Source: Zopfochytrium polystomum
Lineage: Eukaryota; Chytridiomycota; Chytridiomycetes; Chytridiales; Chytridiaceae
Direction of reading: 5' to 3'
NCBI GenBank assembly: GCA_025765615.1
Contig: JAIVFJ010000052.1
Location: 1 to 64,000 of the forward strand
DNA: 64,000 nt
The translations under genes and the position numbers were made by a program. A model generated the notes under the pieces. It was not told the DNA's origin. It was given only the letters and a program-made list of their open reading frames with translations, and made no database searches. Of the stretch, positions 1 through 11,500 are shown in pieces (within the stretch, counting starts at the first letter, position 1; every line of letters begins with the position of its first letter).

Positions 1-1818
1 GAGCCAGGCATTCTGTGAGTTGTTTTTCCCAGGTGCTGGACTCAGCACTGGCAGTAGGGGGTGGATGCCATTGGGCCCAAAGTAGCGTCAACCATAACAG
101 AAGCACAGGCATGCCAGCCCAAGCTCTCGTCATCAGAGTCAAACATTTGTGGCCTCTGTCGACAAGGCGGGTCAAGTCACAGAACTTGATCGAGTTGACA
201 GATCCTTCGAGGGAGTACATGTAGGCGCAGGTGCAGCTATGGGTGTGGGCTTACGTGTAGCTGTATGGGCAGGCACCTCCATGGTGCTTGCACAGGCACA
301 GCGTCTGGCACAGCGTCTGGCACAGCGTCTTGCTGATAACCAGGGTTGCTTCAGGATAAGGCTCAGCGGTTTGCTTAACCAGAGTTCTGACTTGCATTGT
401 TCTGCCCTGAAATATTCCAGTGAAAGCAAACCACAGGAAACTTTCAAGCAGTATATGCCACTGGGTGAAAGTTTACATTGTTTTAAGCACTGTGCTGGCC
501 TTAAACCAGTCGGATAAAGCACCAGTTCGGTCAAACCGCTGAGCCCTTACTTCAGGATGGACCAGGAGCCAGCTGCTGCTCATCGGCAATCTGCAGGTAT
601 GGGTAAAGCGCTGAGGGTGGTGGCGGTGGGAGTTCAAGTGCAATCCAAGCAGCTACACAACAAAGCTGTTATTTGGTTGTACATTGAGGCTGCTATCGAG
701 AGGTGAAACATACCAAGAAGTTTGTGTCTGTGCCAAGTCCAGGCTTGCGTACACACAGGTAAGGGTTCAGACTGTTGAGGAATCCTTGAGATACCACCTG
801 AAACCTGGCCTAGATAAAGTCTCGCTTTTCCTGTTTTTGTCCCAGTACTGTCCCAGAACCAGCCATCACACAAGGCTTGGTCTTCACGCACTGGTCCAAG
901 GGGAATGTTGTTCTTGCCTCTTCAGCTAGATCTGGTGGCTCTGGCCTAAGAGGACTCACCTTCTCCCTCCTTGGTCAATAACGCACTGGCCAGGAAGAAC
1001 CACCTCAACAAAGAAAGAACAATATGATGGCCCTGAGAGAGAGAGTTTTATTGAGGAAAGTAAGATAGAACATAGATAAAGAGAAAGGGAAAGTGGAAGG
1101 GGTGGCAGTGTTTATAGCAGTCAAGGAGAAAAAGAAAAGACAATAAGAAAGAAAGAAGGAAAGCAAGAAAATGAAACAACACAAAAGAATTAAAAAAAGG
1201 AGAAAAGGAAAGAAAAGAACAATTTGTAAGGCAACAGCCACACATTCAGCCACACCTCTCTCAAATTTGAAGAGCTTTCCTCAAAATTGACGATGGATGA
1301 AATTTGAAGCTCTGGGAGGCCACACATCATTGCACAGAAAGGGGATTGAAGAATGGTAAAAGGGAGCGACATCAACCAAAGCAACAAAAAGTAAACAGGA
1401 AAGAAAAGGGGTGTGTCCTCTATGCTGTGGCCCAGTCAGCATAAAGAACACAAGGAGCTCTTTTATGATGCAGAGGACAGGACAAAGGTTTGCTGTTATG
1501 CAGGATAAATTATGGGAGAGTTTAAAATTAGAATTTTCATGGTGGTGGGCCTACTATGTTGGTAATTGTCAATAATTATCTCAGGGAGCGCTTGTAAAAC
1601 CCCAGCTAACTACTGACCCATGAGATTGAAAATTTCATAGGCCACCCAAAGCTTTTGGGTTGCATCTACAACTCTAGCAGGCACCAAACACCACTGCCGC
1701 AATACAGATCCTCACACTGGCAGCCAGCAACTGGCAAACCACAGGTTTTGTTTGCTGGTTGTATTGCAGTCATTTCTAAGGATCTAAATCAATAGAATAT
1801 AGTGACATTTGGACCCAT
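1..1818. repeat. Repeat A, copy 1 (1.8-kb direct duplication)
   Basis: This segment reappears in the same orientation at 41579-43366 with only scattered substitutions and a small indel near 1435-1475. The copy continues off the left edge of the window. Inside it is a 12-bp tandem (GGCACAGCGTCT, about three units near 300-330) and a purine-rich stretch around 1020-1220. I see no convincing protein; the open frames are short and carry no recognised motif. The right boundary is sharp, just after position 1818. Confidence 0.9.
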
Positions 1819-1999
1819 GCTGCGTGTACTGCAGCAAGGAGGAGTGCACGATGCCTCTGACACTGCACACAGATTTTGTCCACTCTCTATCACTATTCAG
1901 TTTTCCACAGGAAGGGCTATATGATGACCCAAGAACAGGCCAATGGAGGAAGTTGTGGTTATTCTCCTGATCAAATTGGGCGGAAAATTGCAGTGTGTT

Positions 2000-2098
2000 G
2001 CCTGGTTAGCTCAATCGGTAGAGCGTGTGACTCTTACAGCATGTGCAACATGTGCACGTGAGCCATCAAAGGCTGTGGGTTTGACCCCCACATCGGGT
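2000..2098 (+). tRNA. tRNA-Lys(CTT) with an intron, slightly degenerate
   Basis: The acceptor strand GCCTGGT pairs with ATCGGGT through several G-U pairs. The D arm GCTC...GAGC, an anticodon loop with CTT, and a T arm GTGGG/CCCAC follow. About 29 nt after the anticodon look like a canonical 37/38 intron. The anticodon stem has one mismatch. The preceding ~115 bp (1884-1999) recur before the second Lys copy at 37255, so the tRNA travels with a repeat. A T4 run lies about 10 nt downstream, the only tRNA here with one. Confidence 0.6.
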
Positions 2099-2100
2099 GA

Positions 2101-3156
2101 GTCCTCATTTTCTGTACAGGATGATTGGCCCACCCTCCTTCCGCTGGCAGAATTTGCTCTCAACAATTCTCTCCACTCAAGCACCGAGCTATCTCCTTTC
2201 TTTGCGACCTATGGATTCAATCCAAGAGGAGATCTTCTGGGACAAGAGACCCTATCCAATGTCCAAGCTCCTGCTGTGGCTTCACACTTGCATAAGCTCA
2301 AGATCATCAGCACCTTCCTGGACTCCACCCTGAAGCAAGCCCAAGAAGATGCCTCAAGATTTGCCAACCCTCACAGAATGGACCATGACCTTGCTGTGGG
2401 TCAGCAAGTTTGGCTTCTGAGGAAGAACTTGCAGACCAAAAGACCAAGTCCCAAGCTAGACAACCTCAAGTTGGGACCTTTCAAGATCTTGGAGCAAATC
2501 AATCCAGTCACCTTCAAGCTGGATCTCCCTGCATCCATGAAGATCCACCCAGTTTTCCATGTCAGCCTTTTGGAGAAGAAGTTTGTGGCCGACTCCATTC
2601 CAGGAAGAGTTGCTCCTCCCCCTCCTCCAGTTGAGGTAGAAGGTGCAGAGAAATTTGAGGTTGAACAAATCTTGGATGCCAAGTGGTTTGGAAGGACACT
2701 CAAGTTCCTTGTCAAGTGGAAAGGTTACTCAGATGCTGACAACACCTGGGAACCTGAGTCAAACCTCACTCACTGCCAAGACTTTCTGCTCAAGTTCAAG
2801 ACCAGGTACCCCACCAAGTTGCAGAAGAGGCCTAAAAGGGGGAGATGATGTTATGAATCACCCTCTGGAAACCTCTGGAACCTTCTAGAACATTCCTTCA
2901 TGGAACCTTCTGGAACCTTCTGGAACCTTCTTTGCTTTCCTGACATGACTTGTTGTCATTGGTATCATTGGTATCATTGTATTACTAATTGCCCATTCTG
3001 GAACTTCCTTTGAGTCTTGACAAGGAAGACTCTCAAAAGGTATAAAAGGGGGATGGGGGACCTGTCCCATCCCTCAAGTGAATTATTGTTTCCAATACAA
3101 TCATCACTCCTCTCAGTTCCTTGTCTGCCTTGTCCTGTCCTGCCCTGTTCCTGACA
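2101..3156 (+). mobile_element. 5'-truncated Ty3/gypsy chromovirus (integrase tail, chromodomain, 3' LTR)
   Basis: The open frame through 2848 encodes the C-terminal part of a Ty3/gypsy polyprotein. It starts in the late integrase core (motif WPTLLPLAEFALNNS), passes a GPY-like region (GPFKILEQINPVTFKL) and ends in a chromodomain (EQILDAKW...LVKWKGY...NTWEPE). A polypurine tract and a full LTR follow. Sequence upstream of about 2101 is absent and the truncation abuts the tRNA-Lys. This copy still has the integrase segment that the two complete elements at 48.7 and 54.0 kb have lost, so it derives from the fuller parent. Confidence 0.9.
2849..3156 (+). repeat. Chromovirus 3' LTR (308 bp)
   Basis: It begins TGTTATGAATC and ends CCTGACA, matching the LTRs at 53958 and 56781. 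It is about 40 bp shorter because it has one fewer unit of the GAACCTTCTAGAACATTCC block. It retains the TATAAA box (near 3041) and the AAGTGAATTAT motif about 35 bp downstream. Confidence 0.92.
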
Positions 3157-3164
3157 CAACTATA

Positions 3165-3640
3165 GAACTGTAACCCTAGTCTTTCTGGGAGACAAAGACA
3201 CCCTGTTGCATCACCCTGATGAGGCCAAAACTCCATTAAGTATGTGAGCAAAGAAGGGGCCATGGCTCTGGATCAATTCCTATCAACTTGTCAGTGTAAA
3301 AAACAATGATGTGGTGTCTGGCCTGTGGAATGAAACCTTGGGAACGTTTCCAGGGACTTTCACATAACTTAAATACCATCAGGAGAGGACAAATGGGTTT
3401 GACAATCTTGAATACAGTACTACCCATTTGTGAATGCTCCAACAATGGAGGCAGTGGGGTTCGAACCCACGGCATCTCGCATGCAAAGCGAGCTATCTAC
3501 CACTGATATATACCCCCCTCATCTCTAAGGCTGACCTTAAACAAATTACAGACAATCAAGTACCAAAAACAAAGAAACCCCTCTTAGAGTCCATCAGGGT
3601 ACTGGCCTGCTGCACCAACTGGCTGACCTACCATTCATAA
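3165..3640. repeat. Repeat B (tRNA-Ala-carrying), copy 1
   Basis: Similar along its length to 34795-35240, and over its right half to 46241-46450. The tRNA-Ala lies in the middle with repeated flanks on both sides, so the copied unit is larger than the tRNA. No protein is evident. Confidence 0.8.
3446..3517 (-). tRNA. tRNA-Ala(TGC)
   Basis: 72-nt cloverleaf: acceptor GGGGGTA/TGCCTCC, anticodon stem CTCGC/GCGAG around a loop with TGC, T arm GTGGG/CCCAC, discriminator A. The D-arm region reads TATATATCAGTGG, which departs from the usual A box (TAGCTCAGTGG), so promoter strength may be reduced. No T4 run follows within about 30 nt. Confidence 0.8.
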
Positions 3641-3770
3641 CAGAGTTTTTCTCTTTCTCTCCAAGTTGAGGAGAAGGACCATCCACAAACACACATCTCC
3701 ACTTCCTTCACTCCTTCCACTCGCTCACTCAGAGTAGACTGTTTACATCAAGCAGTTTGCAACTTACTCA
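3641..3770. repeat. Repeat C, 3' part only
   Basis: Matches the last ~130 bp of the dispersed repeat seen full length at 35338-35742 and 45248-45652: a CATAACAGAG start, TTTCTCTTTCTCTCC, then CACAAACACACATCTCC and a CACTCACTC run. The 5' two-thirds is missing here. Confidence 0.75.
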
Positions 3771-4069
3771 GATCGGCAAAACAGGAAAACTGGTCAACCT
3801 CCCTGCAGGAGAATAAATTGGGTAGAGTTTTCTTATTAAAAAAAAAGGGCACTCTCACGCCAATTTGCCAGTCCCTGTCTAAAACAAGCTCTCTTTACCC
3901 ACTTGCCCTTGGTCGCTTGCTATGCTTGCTCCCTTGTACAAGTTCTCAATTCAAGCCTTGGTTTATTGACCATTCCACCTTCTTGGGACGCCACCTCCAC
4001 TAACGACGTCGCCTTCTACACTGCAACTTCAACACTGTCTATCCCTCTGTCTCTTCGCAGTCTGCGCTT

Positions 4070-4895
4070 TAAATGGCGCTGTAGGGTACAGACTGACAGA
4101 CAGAGTGAGAGTCCTATCTTTGTCTGTCTCTCTGTCCCTCTTCAAAACGCTCTCTCGATCTGTCTCCTTCAGAAGCAGTTCTACTCAAGGGATCAAAGTG
4201 TGCATCAGTGTCCACAACTTTGTGTGAATGTTGCTTTTCCCCTACTTTGAAGATTTGCAACCAACCCAAAAGGAGAAGTGAGGAGTAGAGGGGAGGCTGC
4301 AGCCCCCTTCCCTGGGTCACTGGGGGGGCGGAGCCAACTAAAATGATATATCAGTAAATGATTTGCAAAGGCAACAGGCTGTTGTCTATCTATCAATCAA
4401 TGACTGGCTCTTGGTTTGAACTGAAGTCAACAGGCTGTTTGTATTTCTCCCTCTGGGTTCTGTGAATACTTTGGAGCCAGTCCCCACTTGTCTGTTGCAG
4501 TCAACAGGCTGTCAGTCTTCCTGTTGCAGTCAAATGGGTTGCTGCATGAGCAGCCAAAGGCTGTGAGGGCAGCACAGCACTCAGTTTATCTGAGGTTCTG
4601 GGTTTGCCAGTGTGGCTGTGCTGAAAGGCTGCGACTTCTCTCTCTTTCTGCCCTCCTTTGTCTGTCAGTGTGTCAGTAGCTTGGGGCTAACACCCCAAGC
4701 TTTGTTGGTCACTCTCTGCTTGGCCTGCCACACAATGTTCATTGTGGCATGCCACTCTCCTTTCAATCCAGGGACAGATTGCCTGTGTGTGGGACAACCA
4801 ATATCCATTGAAGGCTTTTTTCTCTTCTTCTTCCTCTTCTTTTTTTTTTTTTTTTTTTTTTCTCTTTTTTGGCAAGGATTGCTTACAAGTAGACT
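4070..4895 (+). repeat. Repeat D, uninterrupted copy
   Basis: Inverted relative to 59170-58604 plus 52168-51950, where the same sequence is split by the copia element. This copy therefore shows the unoccupied insertion site, around 4676-4690. It is rich in CTGTCTGTCTCT and contains repeated AACAGGCTGTT motifs and a poly-T tract at 4841-4863. No coding sequence is evident. Confidence 0.85.
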
Positions 4896-4991
4896 GGCAA
4901 ATTAATAAATGGATATGGCAATGTTTTTTTCCCAAATTGCCTGAAATGAAAAACGGACGGGTGGCAGGAGTCTGGGACGGCAACACATCGC

Positions 4992-5032
<41 letters not shown>

Positions 5033-5228
5033 CCACTCACAAATACTCATGTGCAAGTCTGTCTGTCTGACTCTCTGTCTGTACACTTCTACGCAACACC
5101 CCACCCACCAACCAACAGACCAACAAATAAACAAACAAACAAACAAACAACGGAAGCAAGCACACGCTCATGTTAGTGGAGACAGAAACAGAGAGACAGA
5201 GCGAGACAGTGACAGAGAGAGAGGGAGA

Positions 5229-5265
<37 letters not shown>

Positions 5266-5306
5266 TGAGCAGTGAGCGAGAGAGAGAGCGACACGCAGAG
5301 CGAGAC

Positions 5307-5337
<31 letters not shown>

Positions 5338-5847
5338 GAATCATCACAGTAATCAATCAATCAATCAACTTGCGAATTCTTCTACACTACCCCCACTGCT
5401 CCCACTACTCCCACTACTCTCACTCTACCTCCCTCACTCTACCTCACTCTACCTCACTCTACCTCACTCGCCCACTCACTCACTCACTCCTCCTCACACC
5501 ACTGAGCCTCGACGTGAGCTGCCCCAGCATCAGCATCAGCATCGCGGCCTGTGTTTTCCATCGATCAATCGATCGGTAGATCGACTCCCCAACCCATCAC
5601 ACGCCGTCGCGACAACAGATCCCCAATCCATTCACAATATCCAATATCCGATCAGTCTTCGTCCTTTGACGTCGACGACGACGACGACGGCGAGGACGAC
5701 CTCCTCCTCGCACAGGGATACTGCATGTAGATTGATCCTGTGAGATCGATCGTATCGTATCGCATCGTATCGATCCAACCCCACCACCGACCCTCTTCCT
5801 CGCGTTCACCCGACCCGGCCCCCTTCCTACCCACCACCCACCACCCC
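4896..5847. other. Simple-repeat belt and probable 5' region of the arrestin gene
   Basis: Contains (CAGA)n at about 4992-5030, AAAC/CAAA runs, GT and GA repeats at 5200-5340, CACTC/CTACC repeats at 5400-5490 and GATCGATCGTATC-type repeats at 5560-5775. It marks the passage from lower-GC repeat DNA to the GC-rich gene block. No gene is seen; the last few hundred bases are likely promoter and 5' UTR of the next gene. Confidence 0.6.
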
Positions 5848-6666
5848 ATGGATCTCCTCCTCAACCTCGACTCATTCGAATGGCGGCGACGGCGACAGCC
5901 GCGCCGGCGGAGGCCGGATCGTCGACGGAAGCAGCCAACGGACGATGACGACGACGATGACGACGAGAACGATGCCGACGAGAACAACGACGATGACGAC
6001 GACGCTGACGGCGCCGCAACCTCGTCCTTTTCGCAGTCATTAGCACCGCCGGCGTCCGACTCCACCGCCACCACACCCACGCCCGGCACCATCACCACCA
6101 CCACCAACACCACACCGACCCCGACCCCGACACCGCAACAACCTCAACCTCAACCTCATCTACCGCCGCTACCACCACAACAGCCGCCGCCGTCGGTCCT
6201 GGTCCTGCCGCCGCCCGAGATTGTGCGGCAGGGTCATCTGCACGTCCCGCTCGAGGGCGTGGTGCGCGTGCAGGTGCCGTTCCGCCTCCTTCACGAGGCC
6301 CACAGCCGCGGTATGCGGCCCACCTCGCTGGCCGTCGCCCTGGTCGGCGAGTGCGTGTACAGGAAGCCTTTTGGCGACGGCCAGGACAGCGGCGACGGCG
6401 ACGTCGGTGAGGGCGACGATGGTGACGACGATGATGGTGGTGTGCTCGAAGGTGCACAGGCGGCTCCGCCGACGACGGAACAAAGGCTGTTGGCAGAGGC
6501 GGAGGATTCCGCCGACGCACGGAATTCGCCGTCGGCGTGGGCTTTGGCGGACTCCGCCGTGTCCGTCCACCCGCCTGCGACCGCCGCGACCGCCGCCGCG
6601 TCTTCCTCTGCACATCCTCCTCCACCTGATCCACCTGCTCCAAACGCACAACGACGACGGCGAGCC

Positions 6667-6697
<31 letters not shown>

Positions 6698-8548
6698 GGC
6701 AGTACGTGCAGTTCTTTTCGACACCCCCCGTGGTCGTGTGGCGCGACGCGCGCGGGTCGGCGGTGCTGCTGGAGACGGCAGTCGGCGCGGACCGCGACGA
6801 CCTGTCGAGCGCGTACAGCAGCGTCGGGAGCATCGGCGCCGACGCCGCCGTGGCCGATGCGGAGGCGCGGGCGGCCGAAGCCGCCGCGATGGCGGCGTAC
6901 TGGAGCGGCGACTACCACCAGCATCAGGCGTCGCAGGCGTCGGCGTCGTCGTCGGCACAGTACCGGTACGAGCGGCCGCACGCGCTGCGCGACGGCGGGA
7001 ATCGAGTGTTTGAGTACGCGCACCGATGGGGGCTTGACCAGTTGAGTATGAGTAGGAGTAGGTCGTTGTGTGTTGGCAGTGTGAATTTGCATTCAACGAT
7101 TTCTCAACCATACAAACACACACACACGCACGCACACAAAAAAACAAAATATTTTTAGCGTCGATTTTCCCTTCCGCATCATGGTGCCCACCTCGCTGCC
7201 ACCCTCGTGCGGGTTCGGCGGCGACGACTCGGACAGCTGCAGCAACGACGACGACGACGGCGACCCGGACAGCGGCGACTCGGACTGGGACGACGGCCAA
7301 GGTAACCAGGACGCCTCCCACGACAACAACCACAACAGCAACAACCAGAACAACAACATCAACAGCAACAACGCCAGCGGCCCGCAAAAAAGCAGCAGCA
7401 CTACCAGCAGCAACGTTCACATTGTGACCAGCAACAACAACAACGAAATGGACGTGGCCCAACACCTGCGGTGGACCACCACCCCCGAACCTCCACACTG
7501 GTCCATGCCGTCGGACGAATCCGCACTCGCCTCGTCGTCGTCGTCATCATCATCATCATCTTCTTCTTCATCATCATCGTCGTCACCGTCGTTGTCACCA
7601 CCATCATCATCGCTCTACCCACCACCGCCACCACAACAACAATCCTCGACCTCCTCCTCTTCCTCTTCTTCTTCCTCGCTCTCACGTCGAGCCCCGCCTC
7701 CCCGCCCGCCGTCCCCACCACCACCGTACGACTCCTCCGCCTCGTCGTCCTCTTCCGTATCCCAAACCCCACCGTCGTCTTCGACAGCGCAGGCGACCAC
7801 CACACGCCGTCCCCGCCGTCGCCGTCACCGCAACCCATACCCGTCCTTCGACCCAGACCCATCAGCCTACAAAGACCTGATCCTCCGTCCGCGCTACAAG
7901 GTCGTCGCGACGCTGACGTTCGCGTCGTTCGCGGTCATGGCGTACCAGACGGCCACGACGCCGCTGCCGATCCTGGCCGCGTACCCGGCGCACTGGATGC
8001 CGCCGCCACCGCCGCCGCCCGTGACGTGCGAGGGTTGGAAGCGGTGGGTGGCCGCGCCGGCGTTGTTGCCGATTTTGGACGAGGACGATAGCGGAGGCGA
8101 GGGCGGTGGTGAGGATGAGGATGAGAGGGCGATGCGGCGGTGGAAGGCGTTGGGGACGGCGCAGAAGCAGACGCGTGGGAAGCAGCAGCAGCAGCAGCCG
8201 CCTGCGAGGTGGACCGGCCGCGTGACGACCGAGGGCACCGACAATGGCGGCGCCGTCGAGCTTGCGTACTGGGTGGACGTTCCGCGGATCGTGTGGCTGC
8301 AGGACGTGGACACGGAAGAGGGCGTAAACAGCGTGAAGGGCGGCGGCGGTGGGGCTGAAGCTGAAACGAAAAAGCTGAAGACGACGCCAAAGACTACGCT
8401 GCTGCGGGTGAGCATGAATCTCGTCATTCTCGTTCGCCGCGGCGACGGTGGTGGTGGTCCGAACACAAAGGCAACGAAGGAAAAGAAGGCAAAAGTGGTG
8501 GCGACGCCGGTCGCGCGCTATGTCCACGTGTAAGTCCCGCACCGCATT

Positions 8549-8580
<32 letters not shown>

Positions 8581-11500
8581 CGTCCTCGTCCTCGTCCTCG
8601 TCGTAACGACAAACGCCCACTTTTTCTTCGTTCAAGCGAGGCCGACTGGTCAGCCCACCACCTCGCGCCGGGCGCCCCTCGCGCGACGCCGTGGGCGCAG
8701 ACCGGACCGTCGTCGCGCGCCGTCGACGTGGATCTGGTCTGCGTTGGCGATGGCGGCAGCCTCAACGACGGCAGCAGCATCACCAGCGGCAGCAACTCCC
8801 ACGCGGCGACGACCAACATCAATTTCGCGATGGACCGCGCGACGTCCTCACCCTCCCCAACCGCCTCCTACTCGTCGTCGTTATTGGATTCCGGCCCCAA
8901 CGACTCAGCGACACCCGCCAACTATCAGCGCTTTTGCGCAGAGCTCACCCTCGACGTGCCGTTCCACCCGCGCCGCCCGGACGCTGTCGTCGGGTACTGG
9001 CGGTACGAGAACCAGGTGCGCGTGACCGTGACGCTGTCACTCGACGACGACGACAAAGACAACCTCGACGACACAGCCAACGACCCACCACCCGCGGCAA
9101 CAACGACCGCAGCCGAGTTCTACTTCCCCGTTCACGTCGCCGTCGCCGTGCCCGACTCCTCCCCCTCCTTCTCCGACGACGACGCAGACAGCCCCGCAAA
9201 CGGCCTGACGGAGCGCACGCAGGAAATGTTCCGGCGCATGCCGGTGCCGCCGGGGTGGGCGGGCCACGACGCGGCGCGGATGCACGCGTACATCGCCGCC
9301 GTCGGCGCGTGGTGGCGGTACGGCGGCGGCGGCGGGACCAGCTGGAGCGGCGGGTACGGTGGCGGGTACAACGACGACGACGCGGACGGCGACGACGAAG
9401 GCGTGTTTGACGACGAGGAGGTGTTCCAGCTGTACATGGACGACGCGGGGATGCCCGTCTCCGCCGCGCTGGAGGAGGAGTTTATCTTCCGCCCTGGCCC
9501 GCCCATCGTGCCCGTCGAGGAGCAGGCGCGACTGCTGCGGCTGGCCGACGATGGCGAGGGCGGGCACGTCGCCGCCGCCGCCACCGCACAATCTCCACAA
9601 CTGGCGCCACCACCACCAGCAGCAACAGCAGCAGCTGCGCGGCCGCCGCTTCCGCCTGCAGCTAAAGCGGCGGCGGCATCGGCGACAACAGCAACAGCGG
9701 GGACGGTGCCGATCCCGCCACGCACAACGTCCATCATCGCCGCAGCAGCGGCGGCGGCGGCCGCGACTTCTCCGTCGTCGTCTCCATCGCTCCACCGCTT
9801 CGCCGGTGGCCTCCACCGCGCGTCGCGCTCGCACCTGGTCCCGGCCCACGCGGCGTCCACGTCCGCCTCGCCGCTCTCCCGCGCGCTCTTTGCGCCGCAG
9901 GCGGTCGCGTCTCCTTACCTCACCGCCGCCGCCGCCGCCGAGCGCCCGCCGCACGCCGCCGCGGCAACGACGACCGGCTTCTTCTCCGCCGCGTCGATCG
10001 TCGCCGCGATCCAGGCGACCGCGGCGGGCCGCGAGCTTCTCGGACGCGCCGGGGGCGGCGGCCGCTTTCGCGGCGGCGGGGGGCTCGTCGTACGGGCTGT
10101 TTGGCGACCCCGTGGCGGTCCCGCCCGGCGGCGCCGTCCCGACCGTGACGATGGCGCCGGCGCCGCTGCGGCTCGGGCGGGTCGTTGCGCGGAGCAGCAC
10201 GGTCACGACGCTGTCGTACGCGTCGACTGCGACGACGACGAATGCCGGTGGGGCGAGCGTGCGGGGGAGCATCGTAGGCGATGCCGGAGGCGGCGGCGGC
10301 GGCGGCGAGGACGGCGACGCGTCGGTGGCGGGGCTGGCGCCGGCGGCGGACGGCGAGGCGGTCGGCGACGCGTTTGGGGTGTACCTGCACGCGCGCATGT
10401 CGAGCATCATGGAGACGATTCCGTGGGTGTGGGAGGGCGGCTCTGAGGACCCGGCCGGCGTGTCGGTGGGCCCGCGGGGGCGGGTGTCGTCGCGCGGGGC
10501 GAGGCGGACCGTGTCGAAGAAGCGCCCAACAGCGGCGGCGGCGGCCTCGCCAAGGCCCGGGACTGGGACGGCGGGGGCTGTCGCCGCCGGCGGGCCTGTC
10601 ACGGACTGTCCGATCACGGCGATGGTGACGGACCCGGACGGCTCTGGCATCGTCGCGCTGGCGGTCGCGACGGGGCGGTTTGACGCGACGCAGGGGGACG
10701 TCTCGGGTGGTCGTGGTGTTGGTGGCGATGAAAGCGTGCGCGAGGGCTCGGTGGTGGCGCTGCCGTCGCCGCTGCCGCCGCCTCCGCCGCCTCCGCCGCA
10801 GCAGCCGTCCTTGTCGTCCTCGTCGTCATTGTCGTCTGCAGCGGCGGCGTCGCCGTTAAAGGACTTTATCCGCCTGTCGGTGCTGTTTGGCCAGGACTTT
10901 TGGGCTTCGTCGTCTACGGAAGCCGCTGCGGAGGACAGCGTGCCGGACGGCCCGGACTCGGCCGCAGCCGCATCCGCGGCGCCGCCGTCGACCGCGGGGA
11001 CTCCGGCCGCCGTGGCTGCCGCTGCTGCCACTACCGCGGCAACGTCGGCGCCGACTGTCGCGAACGCAGCGACGACTTTGTCGTTATCGTCGTCCTCAAC
11101 GTCGTCCGCTTCCATCAGCTCCTCGTCGTCGACATCCTCGTCGTCCTCGTCGTCGTCGTCGTCGTCGTCGACCGCAGCGCCGCCGTCGCTGCCCTCGCTG
11201 CTGACGGGCGACGCGTCCTCGACGGCGACAACGCCGTCCGCGACCTCGGCGTCGCCAGCGTCGTCGGTCGGCGCGCACTTTTTTCTCCCGCCGCCGCCGC
11301 CGCTGCCGCCCGCACCACCGCCCCTGGCTAATCAGGCCCGCGACCTCGCCGGCGGTGGCGGGCACTACCGCGACGCTGTCATCAACGGCGGCGGGGGCAA
11401 GGACGGCGGCGCCCACCACCACCACCACCAGCAGCAGCAAGACCAGCAGCAGCACCGGTGGTCGGCGATCGTGTTTGGCGAGGACGGCAACGGCGGGTAC

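Noticed and set aside
1005..1253. Hydrophobic minus-strand frame resembling membrane segments
   Set aside because: It is the translation of a purine-rich strand (AAAGAAAG) in repeat A; duplicated at 42.6 kb with changes, no start or context support.
4742..5579. Plus and minus frames rich in SLSLSL, RERERE and THTHT
   Set aside because: Translations of GA, GT and CAGA microsatellites.
6092..7498. 468-codon minus-strand frame opposite the arrestin exons
   Set aside because: A shadow of GC-rich low-complexity coding sequence; no family motif, and it crosses both arrestin intron 1 borders.
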